Source: Voacanga thouarsii (Eukaryota; Streptophyta; Magnoliopsida; Gentianales; Apocynaceae). Taken from it: 64,000 nt of DNA. How positions within the stretch are numbered: position 1 is the first letter of the stretch; each line of letters starts with the position of its first letter. The DNA is taken from NCBI GenBank assembly GCA_026120185.1, contig JANUWF010001224.1, forward strand, positions 1,302,001-1,366,000. The letters are read 5' to 3'. Below, one piece after another: positions 35,518 to 47,122 of this stretch. The translations under genes were made by a program, and so were the position numbers. The notes below the pieces were generated by a model. That model did no database searches and was not told the DNA's origin. It saw nothing but the letters and a program-made list of their open reading frames with translations.

Positions 35518-36079
35518 TACTTTACAAGCCTTTATCCTTACATTTCAAGCTTAAAAGTCCTACTTGATCTAAGTAGAATCTTGATATGTCTCGAATTAGT
35601 GGAGTGAGTGTATGAAAAGTAAGCCTATGGAATGCATATTCTTTTTTAACTAAATTCTTTCCAATGGCTTGAGAATATTGTGAAGTATTGAGATGGTTCT
35701 ACTAAGTCATTTGTCACTTACACAAGCCTTGCATTGGTTGTGAAAGATGTAGTATCATGTGTTTTATGTTCTTGAATGAAGAAAGCATTGAAGGTATGAT
35801 TTTCAAATTGATTGAGTGATTGATTTAACCTTGTGTTTTCCTACTTGTTCTTGATACTTTGTTTGAGAACAAACAAAGAGCTAAGTGTGGGGGAATATGA
35901 TCGGTGCTAAATTAGTCATGTTTTTTTCTAGTTATTTGAGGTTCTTTTGTGATATATTTTGTTCTATAACTAGTCATATTCCTTCATATTTGAGATTTTA
36001 CCCTTGGAAATGTGTTTTCTTCATTATTTCAGATTTTTAAGGTAGAACGAAACAAAAACATCACAGAATAGAGGAGAGG

Positions 36080-36310
36080 CAGGGCCGGCCATGCACTAGA
36101 TTGCATGAACTTCGAAATGACATAAAATTGTCAAAAACAGAGTGGAACAGAGGGGAGCCAACGCCGGCTCCAAGAGTCAAGGTGGCGCCGGCTACATTCT
36201 GGTCTTTATTGTACAAAATTCAGAGAAAAATCGACGAATAAGTAGAGAAACAAAACACAACCGGCGCCTGCTCTGAGAGCCAAGGCGGTGCCGGCTGTGC
36301 CCTGAAGATA
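36080..36310 (+). promoter_or_regulatory. GCCGGCGCC-type motif array upstream of the TATA box
   Basis: GGGCCGGCC, ACGCCGGCTC, GGCGCCGGCTA, ACCGGCGCCTGC and GGTGCCGGCTG are spaced 30-60 bp apart in AT-rich LTR sequence, about 115 bp before TATAAATA. This is the plus-strand counterpart of 15,875-16,122. Confidence 0.45.
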
Positions 36311-36425
36311 AGGCGGTGCTTGATTTTTTTCTACGCGATTTTTGGTGATCTGTGGAGTTTTAGTATCTTCTTACTTCTACTCAGCCAAAAACTTTGTACC
36401 TACGAGTTTAGACACTTCCTAAGCC

Positions 36426-36433
36426 TATAAATA
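36426..36433 (+). promoter_or_regulatory. TATA box of the truncated element's LTR
   Basis: TATAAATA after AAGCC, followed by GATGAAAACACAAG, in the same context as the minus-strand copies. Confidence 0.6.
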
Positions 36434-37404
36434 GATGAAAACACAAGGGAAAATGGGGGAGAATTCATTGATCATTATAGAAAATTACTCAATCAAATGA
36501 GGAATTCTTTAATTTAAGGAGAATTGTATAAGAATATCTTCAAGGGAAGAAGAAGGAGGCTTATCTATGAGTGATTTCTTTTACTTTGTTTTCTTTTTCT
36601 TGAACAATGATATATTAATTGTTTTATTGTAATTTGACATTGTTTTAGAGATTCATAATATTTAGAGATATTTGATCTTTTGATTAATTGGTTGTTCTTC
36701 TTGGTATTTAATTACTTAGGTTGACTACGAGATTGGTTTATTGTTACTTTCTATTGACTTGCTTGAAAAAGGGGTTGATGGTGGTTTCAATTCATTAGTT
36801 TCATTTTTGTTGTCTTTTAACTTGCTTGAAAAAGTGGTTAATTGCTAAGAACTGGTAATTAAAGACTAATTGATATCTACCAGAATATGGATTCATTGTT
36901 TAGTTTCATGTTTTAAGTTTGTCAGAATATAGAAATTTAATCAAGGATTGTGTTTAATGCATCTTTTGAGTAAAACTGATTGAGACAGAATATGTGATAC
37001 TAAGTTACCTAATAGATAGGGATTCGTGGATTGAAAAATAAGTGAGTCTATCTTAATCCTTCATGATGCCAAGGGAATAATTAGTTATGATAATGGTTGA
37101 GTTCTTTAGGATCATGTTTGTCTACACAATGGTATGAGTTACATACTTCTCAATCCTTGACATGTATATACTTTTATTTTTCTTTTTATTTATTTTTCAC
37201 TCTATCGAGTCGGTTAAACAATGAAAGAAAAGTGATTAATGTCTACTTGTTCCTGGAGGATCCACACTCGTTTGAACCCTATGCTCGGTTAATGATGAGT
37301 ACGCTTGCTCATATGTGTGATTTAGGTTGAACGTTTTAATTTAAACTTGATTGGGAATGTGCTTAGTTTTTGTATGATTTTTACCCCTAAGTCCGGACAC
37401 ATCA

Positions 37405-38097
37405 AATAACAAGAAGACAATGAAGTTCTTGAAGGAATAACTATGGTGATTTAATTGAGAACCTCTTCCTATTTCTACTCCACAATTTCGGCCAACCTCC
37501 TATCCCACAAGAACTGAAATTTTTGAAATTCTAAGCAAGGAATTATCCAAGACATTTATAGATATAAAAATGAATTAAAGAAATATGAGTAGTTTAAATT
37601 CAAAGAGGTTAGGACAAGGCTTGCACAAATAATGGAGATAAAATTCTTCTAGAATTCTTTTTAGGATAAGATCACATGGTTAAGATATTACCATTGTGTC
37701 TTCCCTAAGACAACATTCTTAACTTTAAGGAATGTAAGAAAAAGAAAAATTCAAACATTGGTTAAGATAATTATGAATAAAACTTAGGTGATGGGATTTG
37801 AACTCATGACCTTAGAAATTAAATGGCAAAGCTCTAACCATTTAACCACAACAACTCTTCTTCTAATTTTTCCAACCAAATCCTCTTCTTATCTAAGCCT
37901 CAAGCCATCTTCCTATTTCACCCTCAAGTAAAATTACCTTTTTATCCTTTCTACTTAACAAGCACAAATAAATCATATAACCCATAAACTACAATTCTAA
38001 GGCACACAAAATCATTTAAGAAATATATTTTATGCAAGAGGATATGATGTGCACCCTATCCCTCTTACTCTAAGGTAGGTTTAGGTGGGGTTTTACA
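37405..38097 (-). repeat. Gypsy LTR fragment (first ~690 bp), minus strand
   Basis: On the minus strand it begins at or next to 38097 with TGTAAAACCCCACC and continues collinear with the start of LTRs A and B, including the tRNA-like module. It is cut at 37404/37405 by the LARD-family element. The rest of the LTR is not adjacent. It may have been removed or lie left of 25,770. Confidence 0.8.
37788..37860 (-). promoter_or_regulatory. tRNA-like A-box/B-box module in the truncated LTR
   Basis: On the minus strand TGGTTAAATGGTTAGAGC (37831-37848) and GAGTTCAAATCCCATC (about 37790-37805). The T-arm-like part ATGAG-TTCAAAT-CCCAT can pair at four of five positions. Confidence 0.4.
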
Positions 38098-39384
38098 CAT
38101 AACCATTCAAATTGAGACCTTGTAGGCAATCTTATTTTTAGGAGAATGCAACTGTGAAACTAATTAAGGAATGTTGGAGGAAGGAATAATCTAACCAAAT
38201 AACGACCCATTTGCTTCTCCTTTTTTTGGTTAAGAGATAGTTGATGGTGCTTTTGTGTAGACCATACATAATTACATACCTTAATTTTTTTACGCCAACA
38301 TCTTCTATCTTATATTTATGGTCCAGGGATTCCCTTAGTGCCTTTGAAGTTTTTTGTGCACTAAAAACAAAGAGTCATTCAAGACATTCATGACATAATT
38401 TCGGCATAGATAATTAGAGTGCTTCCAAGCATCAACCGCATTGATGGCTTGCACATCTGTCTCTTTTTCAGGCAACTTTGGAGCATCCTCCTTCAAAAAT
38501 CTCGCAAGATTCAAGGTAGTCAAATAGAATAACATTTTTTGTTGCCATCTCTTGAAATTCGTACCATCGAACTTTTTGAGTTTATCACTATGGTTAGAGA
38601 ACACCATATGATATTTGACCGCTGAACGCAATTGCAAATAAGTAACAGTCATAGAACCCAAACCATCGGAACCAAAGTTGGTAGGCACATTCGAATAATT
38701 AGTTACCATATTGAATACATATGAATCCGTTTTAAGATTATTAGCAGAATTGCTATAAGTAATACAGAATACTTATTTAATATAGCAAAACAACTATTCA
38801 AAAATAGAGTGAAATTAGAATAAGGAGTAGAAGAAAATGATAATCCGAGGCTTGTGTTCAACACAATCTCCTTAAAACAGATTCGGCCCCTCTTGTAAGT
38901 GTGCTCGAGATTGAAACGGTCGTCTGTTTCCCAAGATACAAAGAATACGATGAAACAGCTAGCACTCAACTCTTCACCTGACGAACTAGATCAAACTAGA
39001 ACTCTATATAAAATATGCAAGTGTAGAGATAAAAAGATAGAGTTTTTCTGGGTTTTTCCTTTTTTTTTCTTTCAAAAATAGAATAGGAGACACCTATTTA
39101 TAGACTATGCAAGTGGGGGATCGTGAATATGGCATAAGTTATAGATATAAAACGTTAAAGGTTACAAATTCATTATAACTCCCACTACCTCCACTATCTC
39201 CATAACCTTTTGGTAGCCACTTCCCCATTACCTCAATAACTCTAGAGGTTATGGGAGATTATGGTTAGTAACTCTAGAGATCATGGGTTATAGGTTATGA
39301 TATACATCCCACTTTCTCATCATTTATGGGTGCCTCATTATTGAAATATTTTTTCATTCACCCATCACATGCCAATTTCCAACA
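38098..39384 (-). mobile_element. Ty1-copia element, 5' LTR and gag start only, minus strand
   Basis: The 5' LTR starts at 39384 with TGTTGGAAATTGGCATG, inside the kinase pseudogene. The leader runs to a gag start at 38709. The 3' limit of the LTR and the primer site are not clear. The element is cut near 38,098-38,290 by the gypsy LTR fragment. Pol and the 3' LTR are not in the window. Confidence 0.75.
38290..38709 (-). pseudogene. Copia gag N-terminal part
   Basis: About 125 residues from MVTNYSNVP. The region KKFDGTNFKRWQQKMLFYL, followed by TTLNLARFLKEDAP, is the typical N-terminal motif of plant copia Gag (DUF4219/UBN2 type). After a stop at 38335 the Gag signature resumes as ESLDHKYKIEDVGVKK, then similarity fades. 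The nucleocapsid knuckle is missing. The frame damage and truncation make it a pseudogene. Confidence 0.8.
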
Positions 39385-41681
39385 GCAACAACATTCCAAA
39401 ACTATAGATGTCTAACTTATATTATACACTCCCAAAGTGCCTAGAGTACACTTCGGGTGCCATGTATCCCATGTTTGCTCTAGCAGCAGTCATGGAAACT
39501 GCACTCTTCCCCATTTCACACAACTTGGCCAGACCAAAATCTAATATCTTTGGATTGAAGTTGTCATCTAACAAGATATTATGAGGCTTGACATCAAAAT
39601 GAAGGATCCTCTGTTCGCGTCCTTGGTAAAGGTACTCAATTCCTCTTGCTATACCAAGCGCTATATCTTGCATCTTCCCCTATCCAAGTGCATTATGGAA
39701 CTCCCCTCGATTCAATATGAACCTGTCCAATGAACCATTTGGTAGAAACTCATAGATGAGAGCTCGCCTGAATCTATCAGCACAGAAGCCGATCAAGCAA
39801 ACAACATTTATGTGGTGGATTTTGCCCATTATTGCGAGCTCATTGATAAATTCTTCATCATTTCTTGTGGAATCATGTAGCAACTTTACAACAATAGGAA
39901 CTTCATCTGAAATCTTCCCTTTGAACACAATTCCATAGGCTCCTTCACCTAATTGTTCTTTGAAATCATTTGTGATCCTCTTAAGGTCTGGATATGAATA
40001 TTTGGCAGGCTTCAACGCCCTGTAATCCTCCAAAAATTTCTTGATTCTGACTTGGTTTTCTTTGTACATTTTCTTCAATTAATAGAAATAATAGACTACA
40101 CTTACAGCTAGTAATAGGATCAAGGGACTAATGACTTTACCTGTAACATAATTCAGACTGTTAATGTTTTTTTTTTTTCTCTCTAACAAATTTACTAAAA
40201 ATACATGTGAATTTTTCCTGTAATAATTAGTGTTTTCTTCTTTGTATCTACAAGGAAAAATAATAGAAAGTGAGAAACCCATCCATCTCATTTAGATTGA
40301 ATCTTAGGAAGATTTGTTTATTTCTTTCTTTTGTTGAATCTTAGAAAGATAGTATGTTTTGCGCGATGGCAAGAAATTGTTTTTGATGGGGCTTACCAGC
40401 GCGAATCCTATCCTAAACTAAAATTTCACTTTAATTCAAATATATTATTATTTTAAAGTATTTTTATTTCCCAAAGACTTGTCATCTACATACAACACAT
40501 TTTATTCTTCCTCTTTGTACCTCACAAATTTAATAATTTTTTACAAAACTTATTTTAAACCAATCTTTATCCACTTACACCCTAAGGGTGTATTTTGGAT
40601 TGAGATTCTCATCCCAATTCGAAATTACTTTAATTTAAAAAATTAGTATTCTATATATTTTTATTTTTTAAAAAATTATTATATATTCACAACACATTAT
40701 ATTTTTTTCTTTAACCCCACATTAAACCCACTTGACTTCACATATTTAATAATTTTTTTATTATATTTCAACAAACTCATTCTAATTCAATTCGCATCCA
40801 TTTACACCCAAGAAGCAATGGACGAAAGGATGAGAAAACAGATACAATGAATTCCCTATGCATCTTTTTTATTTATTTCTTAAATACTTTAGCTAAATGG
40901 AAATTTTGTGGTTGAAAACTGGATTGGGAAATAAAAGTAAGAAAGGAGAAATTTTATGTGGCAGAGGGTGGAGATACCTGAATTTTGGTTTATGATGCAG
41001 TCAATTTCGTTCCTTGTGCCGTTCTTTATTATGCAAATCCCACCCCTTCTTTCACACTTTTCACATTTTGGTAAGGACCAGATTAGCTGAATCCTGTTGT
41101 CCCTTCCAAACATTTCCTTCGAATCCCATATCGTGTACATCTTAGTGCAGAATTCCAAAGGAAGAAACCGGATTAGTTCGGAAGAAAATGTAGCACGCAG
41201 TTTGTATCGGGGGTATCAAGACAGTCAATGTCAAATCCAATTTGATTCCAATTTGTAGATCGATTGTTTGCCAGTGAGCAATTGAATAAAGTAAATCGAT
41301 CCCATGAAGAAAACTGCAAAGGAGAGGCATCGGATGAATTAAAATTCGGAATTTGTTTCGGCAGGCAATCTTCAGGGTAGCCTTGGATCAGATGAGATTC
41401 GTAGATGATGCTTTTCACAATTAGTTTCGCCGAGGAAGGCAGCTCCAGTACAGTAAGAGAGCTATTGTCACTGTAGAGATTGAAGCCTGGGTAACCGCAT
41501 TGCTCTGGCTGCTTATCTTGGAGCCAAAAAAGGGAACTTTATAGGAGGGCCTTCAGGGCTGCACTATTGCTGTTGTCTGCAAATATCATAAGATGCCACT
41601 GGTTGGCCAGATGCAGAACTGCCCTCAAGCAGAATAGAGAAGACAAATGAAAGACCAGTAAGGTAAAAATTCTGAACTCCA
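39385..41681 (-). pseudogene. LRK10L/PR5K-like receptor kinase pseudogene, interrupted by copia
   Basis: The family consists of plasma-membrane receptor kinases with a cysteine-rich GUB_WAK-type ectodomain. Exon 1 (41681-40978) starts MEFRIFTLLVFHLSSLFC, a signal peptide, and keeps ectodomain pieces CGYPGFNLY, LELPSSAKLIVKSIIY and CEKCERRGGICI, but in different frames with stops. The exon ends CAG|GTATCT. Exon 2 begins at 40140 after TTATGTTACAG with a membrane span (VISPLILLLAVSVVYYFY), then a stop. The kinase shows GEGAYG (ATP loop), VVKLL (Lys), [14 protein letters not shown] (catalytic loop, HFD so non-RD), DFGLAKL and [12 protein letters not shown] replaces Trp after HNALG, and a stop follows HFGSV just before a copia LTR cuts the kinase at 39384. 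At least two ectodomain frame breaks, three stops and an insertion are visible. Non-RD LRK10L kinases are linked to defence signalling. Confidence 0.92.
40141..40977 (-). other. Intron of the receptor kinase pseudogene
   Basis: A donor GTATCT follows AATTCAG on one side and an acceptor TTATGTTACAG on the other. It lies between the ectodomain and the membrane span, the usual intron place in LRK10L genes. It is AT-rich and has no element of its own. Confidence 0.65.
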
Positions 41682-42240
41682 TGCCTTGATGTTGGAGCAG
41701 GGTAAGTTCCGCAGTACATATGCTTCGCGGTTGTATTGGAATTCTACTCTGCTAGATTAGAAGAAAAAATAAAGTAGACTAGAGAAAATTTTTAGGTGAA
41801 CTTAGTACATGTGCATCGAATGCTTTAGATAATTATACCATATATGACGGAAATTATACAACAAATATTATGTACAATATTATCTGTATGTAGCATAACC
41901 ACATAAAACATCCAATGCACGTATACCGTGTGTACTTCAAAATTTCCCTTTAAAGAGAGTCCATTAATGAAAGTTAGAAAATTCAACATTCAAAAAAGCA
42001 TCTAGCACGAGTCAATTGTCGGTCAACTAATGCTCCATTGATGGAAAACATTACTAGTAATTTGCGGAATAGAAAATTCAGAGAATTTAGATACAATTCA
42101 CAATATTATGCACAGTTGTGATTTGATAAATAATATTTTTCAAGTTAAAAGTATATTATTTTATTAAATTATTTTTAACACATTACTACTTTATACACTA
42201 TCAAAATTTTATTATTTTTAATTTTAATCGTTAATTAATC
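41682..42240. other. Spacer upstream of two divergent LRK10L remnants
   Basis: No gene seen. It lies between the minus-strand kinase pseudogene and a plus-strand ectodomain remnant, so it may hold former divergent promoters. The stretch 41,970-42,060 has words (ATTCAACATTCAA, CAATTGTCGGTCAACTAATG) loosely similar to 46,440-46,510 upstream of the other remnant. Confidence 0.35.
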
Positions 42241-42501
42241 ATGCAAGTTGAATACATACGTATAATTTCCATGTCCCTTCTTCTTATCTTGCTATTGTTG
42301 CTTGAAGCTGTTACCTCATTTGGCAGCAAAAACTGTGTGAAGACCCCTTTTTTGGTTATTCATTGGGGAGTTGTTCTTGACATCAAGATCCCCTATCGGT
42401 TCAGAGGGCACTTACATTATAAGACACTGGCCCCCTTGATTTTCAGCTCACCTAGCACTGTGAGAGACTGGGTTTATATTAGTATATTACTATGGCATTA
42501 G
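42241..42501 (+). pseudogene. LRK10L-like N-terminal fragment
   Basis: An open frame from 42241 has a hydrophobic leader (SMSLLLILLLLLEAVTSFG) followed by DIKIPYRFRG, the start of the GUB_WAK-type extracellular domain (usual pattern: CG, then IKYPFRL). Cysteine spacing is disturbed and similarity ends near 42,460, where the frame runs into unrelated sequence. It is a paralogue of 46606-47122 by its leader (MSLLL...VT.FG) and lies on the strand opposite the kinase pseudogene. A secreted truncated protein is conceivable but not supported. Confidence 0.55.
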
Positions 42502-43133
42502 TGGCAAATGGGGGCATGTTTTGTCTTTATTGGAGTGAAATATTTAACCAAAAAAAATAAATAAAACAGAATAAATGTGAAATACATTTACATTTTTTGG
42601 TTGATGTAAAAGATGTAGATAAAAGTAATTCAGTTAGGGATACATTTTGTTTTCATCAACATTTCTTCTCTTCCTAAATTCAAGGAGTTGAGAAAGAGAA
42701 AGTGAATTGAAGACATTAAAATTTTAATTTTAAAAATAAATGAAAGAGAGGATGTAAAATAAAAATGAATTAATAATTCTCCTTTTACTCTTCATCCTCT
42801 CTTATCAATTTAAAATAAAGTAAAAAAGAAATATTTTCTCTTAAAACCTTTGTAATACCCCTTTCCTGATATAGACTTGTTACAAAGATGGATGGGGAAG
42901 GGGGCCGGCATCCTCCAAAGTTAAAAAAAAAAAATGTTTTTGCCTCAGCAAAATTTAATTTTTTTTAAATCTTTTCAATTTTAATTTTATACCTCTAAAA
43001 TTTTTTTAAAATTAAATTATCTTTTAACATATTATTTCTTATGAAATTGTCCAACCAAGTTTTTGGTTTCATTCTAACTTGATAGCGTAAGTTCTCTAGT
43101 CTTTACTACTGGGCTCTCTTGACTTTTCTAAAG
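42502..43133. other. AT-rich spacer, no gene seen
   Basis: Only poly-A/T tracts and short GC-richer words (GGGGAAGGGGGCCGG near 42,900). Nothing could be assigned. Confidence 0.4.
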
Positions 43134-43141
43134 AGTCTATC
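43134..43141. repeat. hAT target site duplication, left copy (AGTCTATC)
   Basis: Eight bases before the left TIR. The right copy at 46384-46391 is AGTCTGTC, a 7/8 match, fitting the 8 bp duplication of hAT elements. Confidence 0.8.
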
Positions 43142-46100
43142 TAGCAATGGCTAATGGGTCGGCCTGCATAGTTTCGAGCTGTGTCGGGCCGGTCCCAAAG
43201 AGAGGTGGGCCGGTCTGGGCTAGGCTCTTGGCCCGTGTGGCCCGCGGGCCGGCCTGTGGCTTATTCTTTTTTTTTTCTCCTACTTAATATAGTTTTTTAA
43301 AATTATAAAAAGTCACTTTGAAGTGGTGGAGGGTTTGGCTTGGACCCCTACCTATTTTATTAATTAATAAAATAAAGATTACATAAGATGGGGACTTGAT
43401 GCCTAAACCTCTTAAAAATATTATAATGATTAAAATTTAAAAATTTAATAAATATCATAAAAATAAAATTAAATACATGATATTACTTATTCTAAATTCC
43501 TAATTACAAAAATACTAAACTAACTACTTGATTCAACCCATTCATCATCTGAGTCATCACCAATAATTCACGAATTAGTCGTCATATCTTCGGCTGCAAA
43601 CCAACTATTACAACACATTAACATTTTTAAAGTTTGAGGAGCCAATCGAGATCTTCTTTCATCGATTGTTCGAGCACTTTCACTGAAGACACTTTCTAAT
43701 GGTACTGTAGAGATTGGGGGTGTCAAAAGATCACGTGCCATTTTAGATAAAATGGGATATTAGCTTACATGAGCCTTCCACCAACCATAAATATCAAAAT
43801 GTTGATCTTCATTTTCTACCAAAGGTTGCATCTCGTAAATTGCCATCTCATTGTAGGTAGTAGTCGATCTTTTTTTACGTTTCATAATACCCTATGAATT
43901 AAATACTGATGAAATTGAAGAGGTAGATTTTCGCGGAGGTTGAAAGAGACTACTTGATGATGAAGCTTGCCTACTTAAACTAGGAGAACTAGAATAAGAA
44001 GACTCAAACTCATACAAATTATACATGTCAGATAAAGCTTTAGCTATTTTATCTTTTATATCTTTTATCATACATTGTTTAAGTGCTTGTGATTCATCAA
44101 AATCTAATGTTTCATATAAATATTCAATAATACTATGAAAACCAGGCACCTTTACTCTAGGATCCATACACAATGCCATACAATATAAAATAAGAATATC
44201 TTCATAATATTTTTTATATTTTTCAAACATACTTCTCATAAAAAAAACCATATTGAGGATGATACATATATTCACCAAAAATATGTGCTACCTTAGCAAG
44301 TGTTAGAAGAATATGATGAGTAGTGGGATAATAGGATCCCGATAAAAGTTCAGTAACTTCTTTGAAAGTAAATAAAAATGTTGAAAGTGCAGTACAATTT
44401 TCAAAATGAGTTTCAGTTAGTGGAGGTTGAAAATTATTACTATTACAAAATTCAATAAGTTGGTTTTGAAAAAGTATAACACTTTCAAATATATCTAAAG
44501 TTGGGTTCCATCTAATTTTACAATCTAATCTAAATTTTTTAAATGATACACCTTGTTCTCGGCATAATGCCTTAAAATTTTGTTGCCTGGTTGGGGAGGT
44601 TTTAATAAATAAAACAACATTTCTAATTATATTAACAATATCATCAATATATTTATATCCTTCTTTAACACATAAATTAAGTATATGACAAGTACACTTA
44701 GTATGAAATAAAATACCATCTAACATAGGATTCATAGTATTTTTAAAATTGTTATGGCAAAATCATTATTTGAAGTATTATCTAAAGAAATAGAAATAAT
44801 TTTATTTAAAATCCTATATACATGACATATTTGAGTAATCATTCTAGCTATACTACTACCTACATGAGGATATTCAAATAATTTAAAACAAATAATTCTT
44901 TTTTGTACTAACCAATTATGATCTATCCAATGACATGTAATGCACAAATAAGATTCATTAGTAATTACAGTCTAACCATCACAAGTAAGAGCAAATTTTC
45001 AATTACAAGAATCAAACATAGCAATTAGATACTCTTTCATTTCTTTATATATCTTTATTATATCATTTTTTAATGTTGTTCTAGGAAATTCTTTTCCATG
45101 CTGGTTGACAATTATTTTGCATATATTGTTTATAATGTGAATTTTCTACAAAATTAAAAGGTAATTTAGTTTGAACAATCATTTTAGCAAATGCATTTCT
45201 ATTTTTTCTATGATCATATTAAAAATTACCAACCATTTGACCTCCTATAGTACGTATTTATTGTTGTTTAAGTAGGTTTTCTAACCAATCATTATGTGAC
45301 CTTTTCATATGTCTAACTAATGTTCCCGTCCCTCCTCCCTTCTTATGTGCATATACCGCTCTACAAATTTTACATGTTTCCCTATCACTATCATTATCTT
45401 TTTCAAAAATATTCTAAACCATAGATGTTTTTGCTTTAGTTGTAACACCCGTTGTTTCAACATCATCCTCACCTATTTAGATTCGTCGGGATTAATTATT
45501 GGAGTTGGTTGTGATTGTGAAACACTAACACTAGGCCTACTAGGACCTTCATCTTCATTACATATTTCATTATTTATTAAATTCAAAACTGGATCTATAT
45601 TAAAATCAAAATGTGCAGATGATTGGGATGAAGAAAAATGATGATATTGATTTGGATCCATTATTTCTTTAAAAAAAAATAAGCAATCAAAATTTAAATA
45701 AAAGTTAAAAAAAATAAAGTATTAACAAATAATGAAATAAGAGAATTGAAAAATATAAAAAATAAATTAATTTAAAAATTAAACAAATAACTAAAACAAA
45801 TAAACAATTATTAAAAGCCAAAATATAAGAATGTAAGATGAAGAAATACTAACTCGTTGATGACCAAGATTCAAGAAAGAATAACAATACTTTGTGGAGC
45901 TTTTTACTTCTTGTATCCACTATTCCGCTACTCAACAATCTTCCAAAATATGAAGACTTTCTTGAAGAATTGAAAAAAATATAACACAAAAATAAATTCC
46001 ATTCTAATACTTTTTGTAGAGAAAATGGAGAATTGGAGAGAGTTTGAGAGAATTGGGGAGAGTTTGAGAGAATGAGAGAGTGTTTGATGAGTTTTGGGTT

Positions 46101-46383
46101 GAATTGTGGGGTATTTATAGAGTTTTGGGGGTTAAAAAAGAGAATATAACCGTTAGGGACCAAAATGTAAAAAAAAAACATTTCAACCGTTGGGGGGCTG
46201 AAATGCAAAAAGAAAAACTTGGAGAGCCAGGCGAGCTGGCCCGCTGGGCCTAGGGCCCAGGCGGGCCAAGGGTTTTACCCCCTGGCCCAGACCGGCCCGG
46301 GCCCTAGAACCGGCCGTAGGCCTAGACCAGCGCACAGTGCGCAATTTACCGCGCTGGCCGGCCCGTCCCACTTTCCATTGCTA
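43142..46383 (-). mobile_element. hAT family DNA transposon (3242 bp) with degenerate transposase
   Basis: Left end TAGCAATGGCTAATGGGTCGG and, on the other strand, right end TAGCAATGGAAAGTGGGACG share the first nine bases plus GGG and CGG. An 8 bp duplication flanks them. GC-rich subterminal blocks built from GGGCCGGCC-like words lie at 43,155-43,260 and 46,215-46,370. A BED-finger transposase remnant runs on the minus strand between them. It inserted between two LRK10L remnants. Confidence 0.93.
43560..45661 (-). pseudogene. hAT transposase (BED zinc finger, hAT dimerisation domain), degenerate
   Basis: The transposase would cut and join the element ends in the nucleus. Reading starts MDPNQYHHF at 45661 with a serine-rich N-terminus. 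A BED finger at about 45,375-45,300 has CKICRAVYAHKK, then GTGTLVRHMKRSH. The RNase H-like part near 44,735-44,220 includes FHTKCTCHILNLCVKEG and IRWNPTLDI. MALCMDPRVKVPG (about 44,180) is typical of RICESLEEPER-like proteins. The C-terminal dimerisation domain near 43,790-43,600 has DIYGWWKAH, then TPPISTVPLESVFS and RRSRLAPQTLKMLMC. Breaks include frameshifts near 44,730 and 44,250, stops near 45,475, 43,890 and 43,760, and a poorly conserved middle (44,950-45,240). No longer functional. Confidence 0.9.
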
Positions 46384-46605
46384 AGTCTGTCCATGGAAAC
46401 TATATGGAACATAATTCTACATTGCTTAGTCAAAAAATTAAACATTCAATTTTGATAGAAAAATTCAACATTCAATTAGTATCCAATCAATTTCCAGTCA
46501 ACAAACGCTTCAACTTCCACACCACATACTGCTCAATCAATACAACATCTCTAGCAATTTTCAAGTTTCTTTGTTTATCTCCTTTGCTTAACCTATTCTG
46601 GTGAA

Positions 46606-47122
46606 TATGGCTGCAATTTTCATGTCCCTTCTTCTTCTCTTTCTATTGTTCCTTGGAACTGTTACTTTATTTGGACTCAAGAAATGTGAGTACTAGTCCA
46701 ACTATGGGGTTGCTTTTGATATGAAGTTCCCTTTTCGATTCAAAGGTGGTTCACAAGATTGCGGTCTCCCTGATTCTGAGCTCACCTGCAAGTAGAATCG
46801 CACCGTATTGCTGTCAGGATCTAATAAATATTTTGTAGAAGCTATTGATTATGAACATGAAAAAAAAATCATTTTTCTTATCCAGGGGTGCATAAGGGCA
46901 ATTGATCCATTCTTCTAGACTACTCTTATCAACCTCTTTCTCATTCTTCTAAAGATTTTATAGTCCTTGTTGAAAAAGTCCAGTTTGAAATCCATATTAT
47001 GTGGATATTGCTCCTTACAAGACTGCAAAGCAATTTTCAGGTATCTTCAATTACTCAATAGAAGAACACACTTACTCGTATGCACTCATCAGTAAAGGTC
47101 TAAAGGCATCTGATATTGAAGA
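46606..47122 (+). pseudogene. LRK10L-like extracellular domain pseudogene
   Basis: A start at 46606 gives MAAIFMSLLLLFLLFLG, a signal peptide, then VAFDMKFPFRFKGGSQDCG and LPDSELTC, the GUB_WAK-type domain start. VEAIDYEHE is the conserved strand after the variable loop. A later piece near 46,995-47,120 reads VDIAPYKTAKQFSG and YSYALISKGLKASDIED. At least two stops (after KKCEY and after ELTCK), a frameshift and lost cysteines show decay. A copia 3' LTR begins at 47123 inside the domain. Any kinase part would lie on the far side of the copia complex and is not seen in this window. Confidence 0.8.

Larger units (their letters stand above)
35518..37404 (+). mobile_element. 3' end of an element of the 14798 family (interior remnant plus 3' LTR)
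   Basis: 35518-35897 matches, on the opposite strand, the interior at about 16,297-16,680. It ends in AAGTGTGGGGGAATA, the polypurine tract. The 3' LTR follows. Its upstream half is cut off at 35517 by the family 2 chain, so the chain apparently inserted into or recombined with this element. Confidence 0.85.
35898..37404 (+). repeat. 3' LTR of the truncated element (1507 bp)
   Basis: Starts TGATCGGTGCTAA and ends AGTCCGGACACATCA. It contains five GCCGGC/GGCGCC motifs (36,080-36,305) and a TATA box at 36426-36433. It matches the LTRs of the LARD-like element at 14798-21241 in length and order of parts. Confidence 0.9.

Noticed and set aside
46183..46455. Arg/Ala/Gly/Pro-rich frames on both strands
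   Set aside because: They lie in the GC-rich subterminal block of the hAT element. Open frames there are a composition effect.
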